From Granulicella tundricola MP5ACTX9 (GTDB lineage Bacteria > Acidobacteriota > Terriglobia > Terriglobales > Acidobacteriaceae), in NCBI RefSeq assembly GCF_000178975.2, contig NC_015064.1, forward strand, positions 868,001-932,000: a stretch of DNA of 64,000 nucleotides. Direction: 5' to 3'. This document shows, piece after piece, positions 59,096-64,000 of the stretch (the stretch's first letter is position 1; every line of letters starts with the position of its first letter). A program made the position numbers and the translations under genes. The notes below the pieces were generated by a model. It saw only the letters and a program-made list of their open reading frames with translations, was not told where the DNA came from and did no database searches.

Positions 59096-61195
59096 CTACC
59101 ACACCCGGCAGCTCTTCTCCGGCATCATCGGCTGGCCAACCTTGCAGCTGAAAGCCTTGCCGAACTCGTCGAAGTTCTGCACCGTCCCGTCCGTCCGCCA
59201 CTTGCCCGGGCTGTGCGGATCGGTCTTCGCCAGCACGCGCGCAGACTGCTCCGTCTGGTTGGAGCACCAGACCTGCCCAAAGCTGATGAAGAACCGCTGC
59301 GCCGGCGTGTAGCCATCAATCTGGCTCGTAGGCGAGATGCCCTGCTTCGCCATCACCTGCTGCAGCGCCTGGTACGCAATCCGGATGCCGCCGTTGTCAG
59401 CCGAGTTCTCACCCAGCGTCAACCGCCCATTCAGATTCTGCCCCTCAGCCACGTTGAACCCGCTGTACTCGTCCGCAACGCACTTAGTCCGCTCGTCGAA
59501 CTTCTTCTGATCCTCCGGCGTAAACCAGCTTCCCAGCGTTCCATCCGTGTTGTACTTCACATTGCCGGTCGGCCCATACTTGGAGCCCTGGTCGTCGAAC
59601 CCGTGCGTCATCTCATGTCCAATGACCACACCGATCCCGCCAAAGTTCACCGCCGGGTCCTTCGTGTTGTCGAAGAACGGAGGCTGCAGAATCCCGGCAG
59701 GGAAGTTGATGTCGTTCTGCGGCGGGTTGTAGTAGGCGTTCACCGTCGGCGGCGTCATGCCCCACTCGGTCTCATCCACCGGCTTGCCCAGGCGGCCCAG
59801 GTTGCGGTTCCGCTCGAACACGGAGTTCCGCGCCAGGTTCCCGACGAAGTCATCCCGCTTCACCGTCAGCTTGCTGTAGTCGCGCCACGTCTCCGGATAC
59901 CCGATCTTCTGCCGGAACGCCACCAGCTTCTTCTCCGCCTCGACCTTCGTCTCGGGGCTCATCCACGGAAGCTGCTGAATATCCTGATCGAGCGCCTTGC
60001 GCAGCGCAGCAACCAGCTTCTCCATATTCGCCTTCGCATCGGGCGGGAAGTTCTCCTTCACCCAGTCCTGCCCCACAGCCTCACCCAGCGCGCCATCGGT
60101 CAGGCGAGTGCAACGCTTGTACCGTGGCTGCTGTTCCTTCTGCCCGGTCAGCGTTTTGGCAAAAAAGTTGAAGTTCTCATCCACAAACGGCTCCGAAAGA
60201 TAGGCAGCCGCGCCATGCAGCACATGCCAGCGCATGTACGTCTTCAGCGCCTCCAGGCTCTCCGTATCCACCAGCGTATTCACCGTCTTCACAAAGCCCG
60301 GCGAGCTCACGTTGATCGTCGTCGCCTGCGCCACGCCCACGCCCGTCAGGAACACGTGCCAGTCAAAGTCCGGGCTCAGCTCCTGCAACTGCGCAATCGT
60401 CGTGATGTGATAACGCGCAGCAGGATCGCGCATCTCCGTCCGGCTCATCGAGCCCTTCGCCAGCGCCGTCTCAATCCGCATCACGTCCGCAGCCTCGGTC
60501 GCAGCCTTTTCCGGCGTATCGCCCATCAGCACGAACATCTTCGTCACGTGGTCCACATACTGCTCGCGAATCTTCGCATTCCGAGCATCGTCGGACAGAT
60601 AGTATTCGCGGTCGGGAAGCGTCAGCCCGCCCTGGCCCGTCTGCAGAATCTGCTTGCTGGAGTCCTTCTGGTCCTGGCCCACGGCCACCCCAAACAGGAA
60701 GCCAGACCCGTACGTGTTCTCGAGCGCCACATCCAGCGCCGCCAGCTTCTTCTTGTCCGTAAGCTCCGCAATCTGCGCCAGCTCCGGCTGAATCGGCTTC
60801 ACGCCCAGCTCGTTCACCCGCTTCACGTCCATGCAGGCCGCGTAGTAGTTGCCGTACTTGGTCTGCAGCGGAGTCTTCGGATTCGCAGCCGCGGCGGACA
60901 GTTCCTTCCACAGCAGGTACTGGTTCTGCTCGCCCAGCGTATTGAAGCTGCCCCAGCGAGTCTCGGTCGGCGGAATCGGATTGTTCTTGATCCAGTTGCC
61001 GCAAGCGTACTGGTAGAAGTCCGTACAAGGATCGGCCGTCTTGTCGATCGAGCTCAGATCGAAGCTCATCGGCTTCTTCGGAGCCGAAGTCGGCCCATTA
61101 TCGTCCGTTGAAACCACGTTCTGGCCCAAAGCACTGCCGCCCGCAAGCAGCGTGCCGGAGAGGAGGAGGTACGAAGCAACTGACTGAATACGCAT
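59096..61195 (-). CDS. M13 family metallopeptidase (PepO/neprilysin-like), exported
   Basis: 699 residues from ATG 61195 with a signal peptide (SYLLLSGTLLAGGSALGQ). DPCTDFYQYACGNWIKNNPIP is the M13 start pattern. Zinc site HEMTH (527-531) in VVIGHEMTHGFDD, third ligand Glu596 in GENSADNGG, and the closing CRVW are all present. It cleaves oligopeptides in the periplasm. The longer frame to 61369 has no ribosome site. Single gene. Confidence 0.95.
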   Translation of the reverse strand: MRIQSVASYLLLSGTLLAGGSALGQNVVSTDDNGPTSAPKKPMSFDLSSIDKTADPCTDFYQYACGNWIKNNPIPPTETRWGSFNTLGEQNQYLLWKELSAAAANPKTPLQTKYGNYYAACMDVKRVNELGVKPIQPELAQIAELTDKKKLAALDVALENTYGSGFLFGVAVGQDQKDSSKQILQTGQGGLTLPDREYYLSDDARNAKIREQYVDHVTKMFVLMGDTPEKAATEAADVMRIETALAKGSMSRTEMRDPAARYHITTIAQLQELSPDFDWHVFLTGVGVAQATTINVSSPGFVKTVNTLVDTESLEALKTYMRWHVLHGAAAYLSEPFVDENFNFFAKTLTGQKEQQPRYKRCTRLTDGALGEAVGQDWVKENFPPDAKANMEKLVAALRKALDQDIQQLPWMSPETKVEAEKKLVAFRQKIGYPETWRDYSKLTVKRDDFVGNLARNSVFERNRNLGRLGKPVDETEWGMTPPTVNAYYNPPQNDINFPAGILQPPFFDNTKDPAVNFGGIGVVIGHEMTHGFDDQGSKYGPTGNVKYNTDGTLGSWFTPEDQKKFDERTKCVADEYSGFNVAEGQNLNGRLTLGENSADNGGIRIAYQALQQVMAKQGISPTSQIDGYTPAQRFFISFGQVWCSNQTEQSARVLAKTDPHSPGKWRTDGTVQNFDEFGKAFSCKVGQPMMPEKSCRVW

Positions 61196-61366
61196 GAAAC
61201 TCCTGGATGAAAGGTGAAGATTGCCTGAAAGAAAAACGAAGGAATAGCGGAAGATTACCCCAAACCACACCCCGCCCGATAGCGGAATCCTCGCAACCCA
61301 AAAAATTCCATATATCAGCCGCCCAGCACGGCCCAAAAAGAGAAAGACGAACCAGAGCTCTCGCCC

Positions 61367-61410
61367 CAATCCGCCTTAATCCTTCTTTCCCTTTTATCCT
61401 CGTTACGCCG
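61367..61410. repeat. Intergenic ATCCG repeat, copy 3
   Basis: CAATCCGCCTTAATCC, then TTTATCCTCGTTACGCC. The reverse complement of 2012-2058 reads almost the same (AATCCGCCTTGATCC, then CTTATCCGCGTTACGCC). Lies just after the MlaD-type gene stop. Confidence 0.6.
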
Positions 61411-61422
61411 TTCGCCCGAACC

Positions 61423-62508
61423 CTAGAAGATCTTCAAGTGAATCGTCAGATACTTCTTCGGGTCCTGCCGAATCGTCGTCACCAGCAGCGTGCTCTCCGT
61501 CAGCAGCTTGTTCAGGTTCGTATAAGCCTGGTCGTCGTTGGCGAGCTTGCCCAGCGTCCCCTTGCCCTGGTTCACGCCAGCCACAATCGCATTCGTATTG
61601 CTCAAAGTATCCCGCAGTTGCTGCGCAAACGCCGGATCGTTGATCAACATTCCCGCCGCGCCCTTGCCGTTCTGCACATCGCCCAGCAGCGCATTGGTCT
61701 TGGTCAGCGTGGCGTTCAGGTTGTTGTAGAGCGTCTCGTCATACAGCAGCTTGCCCGCAGTCCCATGCCCGCCCTGCAGCGACGTCGCAATCTGGTCCAG
61801 CTTGCCCGCCGCATCGTTCAGCCGGTTGTACATCGTATCGTCCGTCACCAGCTTGCCGATCGAGCCCTTACCGTTATTCAGGTTCACTTCCAGCGTATGC
61901 AGCTCTTCGACCGTCGCATTCGCCTTGTTATAAAGGTCCGGGTTATTGATCAACTGCCCCACGGAGCCCTTGCCCGACTGAAGATTGTCCACAATCGTAT
62001 TCATCTTCGCCAGAATCACGTTCAACTGTTCGATCGTCCCCTGGCTCGCCTTCACCACATCCGTAATGCTCGGCGTCTCCAGCGTATGCAGCTCATCGCC
62101 ATCCTTCAGCGGAGCGCCATGCGCCACCTGGCTGTTGATGTCCACCACCGTATCGCCCAGCACGCCCACCGTCGTCAGTGCCGCAGTCGAGTCTTCCTTC
62201 AACTCAGACTGATACTTGCTGTCCAGCTTCATCACCACCCGCACCGGCGTCAGCTTGCGCGCCGGATCGGCCGTCACGGAAACACTCTTCACCGCGCCGA
62301 TCGTCACCCCTTGAAGATTGACCGCAGCGCCTTCCTTGATGCCGGCCGCGTTCTCAAAATAGACGCTCACCGTAAGCTTCTTCGAAAGTACACCCAACCC
62401 CGAAGAGCTCGTCATCAGGAACAGCAGCGTCACCAGGATCACAGCCGCGACCAGCACGATCACCCCAATCTTCAGTTGCGACCATCGAACCTCCTGCTGA
62501 CTCGGCAT
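61423..62508 (-). CDS. MlaD/MCE family protein with five C-terminal repeats
   Basis: 361 residues from ATG 62508. One N-terminal membrane segment (KIGVIVLVAAVILVTLLFLM), then an MCE domain with YFENAAGIKEGAAVNLQGV and IGAVKSV. Residues about 195-361 contain five repeats of about 32-40 residues, each with a GKG-x2-G-x-L-x2-D core (GKGSVGQL, GKGSIGKL, GHGTAGKL, GKGAAGML, GKGTLGKL). MCE proteins form hexameric lipid-transport rings; helical tails often line the channel. mlaE/mlaF-type partners are not in the window. Confidence 0.9.
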   Translation of the reverse strand: MPSQQEVRWSQLKIGVIVLVAAVILVTLLFLMTSSSGLGVLSKKLTVSVYFENAAGIKEGAAVNLQGVTIGAVKSVSVTADPARKLTPVRVVMKLDSKYQSELKEDSTAALTTVGVLGDTVVDINSQVAHGAPLKDGDELHTLETPSITDVVKASQGTIEQLNVILAKMNTIVDNLQSGKGSVGQLINNPDLYNKANATVEELHTLEVNLNNGKGSIGKLVTDDTMYNRLNDAAGKLDQIATSLQGGHGTAGKLLYDETLYNNLNATLTKTNALLGDVQNGKGAAGMLINDPAFAQQLRDTLSNTNAIVAGVNQGKGTLGKLANDDQAYTNLNKLLTESTLLVTTIRQDPKKYLTIHLKIF

Positions 62509-62713
62509 AGCTCTCCTTGAAATCCGTCCCCTGCCACTAACTAATCCCGAGAATACAACAGCATGCAGCCGCACCTCGGACGCAGCGCAGGCCCACGAAA
62601 TAGATTCCCGTGCCTAAGATGGATGCCAAAACGCGCCCCCAAGTTTCAAACACTCGCACTCTGCCCCACCACTACCCCATCACTGCCTCCTCACTGCTCC
62701 ATCACTGCAGGTC

Positions 62714-63091
62714 TCACTGCTCCATAATCACCACCGCCATCGCCAGCTCCCGAGAGTGCGTCAAGCTCAAAGAGATCCTCACCACCCCCATCGCTTTCGC
62801 CAACTCCGCCGCACGCCCGCTCAGGTGCAGCGTCGGCCTCTGCCCTGGCTCCCGCCGCACCTCGAACTCCTTCCAGCTCACCCCCCGGCTGATCCCCGTC
62901 CCCAGCGCCTTGGCCCCAGCCTCCTTCGCCGCAAACCGCGCCGCAAAGCTCTCACCCGACCCCTTCTTCCGCAGGCAATACGCCTGTTCCCCAGCCGTAA
63001 ACACCCGCTCCAGAAACCGCTCGCCAAACCGCGCGATGCTCCGTTCCACCCGCCCAATCTCCGTCAGATCCGTCCCAATTCCCATCACCAT
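62714..63091 (-). CDS. acpS: Holo-[acyl-carrier-protein] synthase
   Basis: 125 residues from ATG 63091 with GGAGG 8 bases upstream (ATG 63085 gives 123). GIGTDLTEIGRVE, ERVFTAGEQAYC and FAARFAAKEAGAKALGTGI carry the Asp and Glu that bind Mg2+. LSLTHSRELAMAVVI closes the fold. It transfers phosphopantetheine from CoA to ACP. A longer frame to 63163 has no ribosome site. Confidence 0.95.
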   Translation of the reverse strand: MVMGIGTDLTEIGRVERSIARFGERFLERVFTAGEQAYCLRKKGSGESFAARFAAKEAGAKALGTGISRGVSWKEFEVRREPGQRPTLHLSGRAAELAKAMGVVRISLSLTHSRELAMAVVIMEQ

Positions 63092-63247
63092 TTCAGGTCC
63101 CTCCATACCATCTTCGTTCGACCGGGGCTCAAACGTCACGTGACAACCGTGCCCCCCTGTCATGAACAGAACTGCGCCACACGTCCCATCACTCCGATAA
63201 TGCCTCTGTAGCCAAACATGGCGCGGTCCAAGGAGAACAGGGAACTC

Positions 63248-63613
63248 ATGCAGACACTCGATCTACAGGCTTACAGCTACGAAGACCGCCAGGGCCTCAT
63301 CCCTGCCCTCACTCAGGCCTTCACCCACTCCGGCGGCTGGGTGCTTGAGCGCACCACCACCTCCACCAGCACCATCGAGTTCCGCCTCGAAATCCAGCTT
63401 CGCGGCATCGCAGACCTTTACGCCGCTCTCGTCGAAGCCGGCATCGAGCTCACCCGCACCGCCCACGCCACCCTCACCGACCTCTGCACCTGCCGCCAGC
63501 ACGTCATGCGCACCGCCCAGCCCAACCGCGTCATCAGCCTCCGCCTTGAGCTCAGCTTCCTGGACGACGTAACCCTCCACTCCCTTATGATGACCGGCTC
63601 CAGCCTCGCCTGA
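63248..63613 (+). CDS. Conserved-looking protein of unknown function
   Basis: 121 residues from ATG 63248; ATG 63218 would add 10. LDLQAYSYEDRQGLIPALTQ at the start, FRLEIQLRGIADLYAALVEA in the middle and LRLELSFLDDVTLHSLMMTG at the end; two Cys in DLCTCRQH (Cys89 and Cys91 region). No membrane segment. It looks like a small alpha/beta ACT-like fold, but this is a guess. I do not recognise a function. Confidence 0.7.
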   Translation: MQTLDLQAYSYEDRQGLIPALTQAFTHSGGWVLERTTTSTSTIEFRLEIQLRGIADLYAALVEAGIELTRTAHATLTDLCTCRQHVMRTAQPNRVISLRLELSFLDDVTLHSLMMTGSSLA

Positions 63614-63753
63614 TCCCCAACTCAGCAACATCCCGCCATAAGAATGTTCGTCTCACAAAAAGTTCGAACGTTCTCAGAATTTCATCTCCGCCACCCCCAA
63701 AATCCGCATCCCTCTCCTTACAAGCGGCACGTCCGCACAAGGAGATTCGTCCC

Positions 63754-64000
63754 ATGACCGACTATCGCGTAGCCCCTGGTGATTCCCAGGAAGATCAAGT
63801 CACCGCAGCCATCGAGCAGGTCACATCCAAAGTCCCGTCCAGCATCTTCCTCGGTGCCGCCATCGCCTCCATCCTCGGCTCGGTCGCCTTCAAGGCCGCC
63901 AAGAAGGAGCATGAGGCCCTCTTCATCGGCCAGTGGGTCGCCCCGTTCCTCATCCTCGGCCTCTACAACAAGATGGTGAAGCAGCACGGCTCAGACGCAG
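63754..64000 (+). CDS. Membrane protein, 5' part (cut by window end)
   Basis: 82 residues are seen from ATG 63754, with AAGGAG about 15 bases upstream. Frame stays open to the window end. Two hydrophobic stretches (SIFLGAAIASILGSVAFKAA; WVAPFLILGLYNKMV). Soluble N-terminus of about 30 residues. Function unknown. Confidence 0.7.
   Translation, partial: MTDYRVAPGDSQEDQVTAAIEQVTSKVPSSIFLGAAIASILGSVAFKAAKKEHEALFIGQWVAPFLILGLYNKMVKQHGSDA

Noticed and set aside
59213..61111. 632-residue plus-strand frame opposite the M13 peptidase
   Set aside because: Arg/Leu/His-rich shadow frame without a domain; the minus strand has the zinc site HEMTH and family ends.

Overview
The window looks like chromosome of a soil acidobacterium (Terriglobia, Acidobacteriaceae-like, e.g. 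Granulicella, Terriglobus or Edaphobacter type). The basis is high GC, an Oar-like TonB-dependent receptor, a TIGR03435 protein, many carboxypeptidase-regulatory-like and YVTN-propeller exported proteins, DUF4397, GH2 and M13 enzymes, and abundant short intergenic hairpin repeats. This is inference from gene content; there is no rRNA gene to confirm it. Most of the window is ordinary chromosome. No integrase, transposase, CRISPR array or prophage was seen.

Layout. 1-2.0 kb: 3' part of a TonB-dependent receptor. 2.0-3.7 kb: CGNR zinc-finger regulator divergent from an exported alpha/beta hydrolase, with a long dyad between them. 3.7-5.45 kb: a minus-strand unit with two peroxiredoxins, a tRNA-Cys between them, and a leader that encodes a Cys-Cys-Cys-Cys peptide followed by terminator-like hairpins. 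5.5-10 kb: PhzF-like isomerase, orphan receiver, recG. 10-10.7 kb: HI1419/HI1420-type toxin-antitoxin pair. 10.8-19.8 kb: ABC exporter pair, LPLAT, queA, polA and three exported proteins. 19.9-21.4 kb: ahcY. 21.7-24.9 kb: small proteins, cold-shock protein, TIGR03435 protein, and an mqsRA locus whose toxin gene is frameshifted. 24.9-36.2 kb: metabolic and housekeeping genes (PLP lyase, oxidoreductase, MFS, ada, PBP1, metK). 36.3-41.4 kb: surface polysaccharide genes (acyltransferase, RodZ-like HTH protein, Wzy-like membrane protein, GT39). 41.6-50.2 kb: exported dienelactone hydrolase, AIM24 protein, GH2 glycosidase, SpoIIE-type phosphatase with a duplicated 3' end. 50.2-56.1 kb: repeat-rich stretch with GIY-YIG, RecQ, pyrH and an acyltransferase. 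56.2-64 kb: two paralogous propeller lipoproteins, M13 peptidase, MlaD-type protein, acpS and two poorly known genes, the last cut by the window end.

How genes fit together. metK, ahcY and queA all belong to S-adenosylmethionine use and recycling but lie apart. The best candidate for an undescribed system is the poly-cysteine leader at about 5.2-5.45 kb. It sits in front of a peroxiredoxin, tRNA-Cys, peroxiredoxin unit and looks like cysteine-responsive attenuation of thiol-peroxidase genes. Other points of interest are the frameshifted mqsR beside an intact mqsA, the synonymously diverged duplication at the phosphatase 3' end, and at least three families of dispersed intergenic hairpin repeats.
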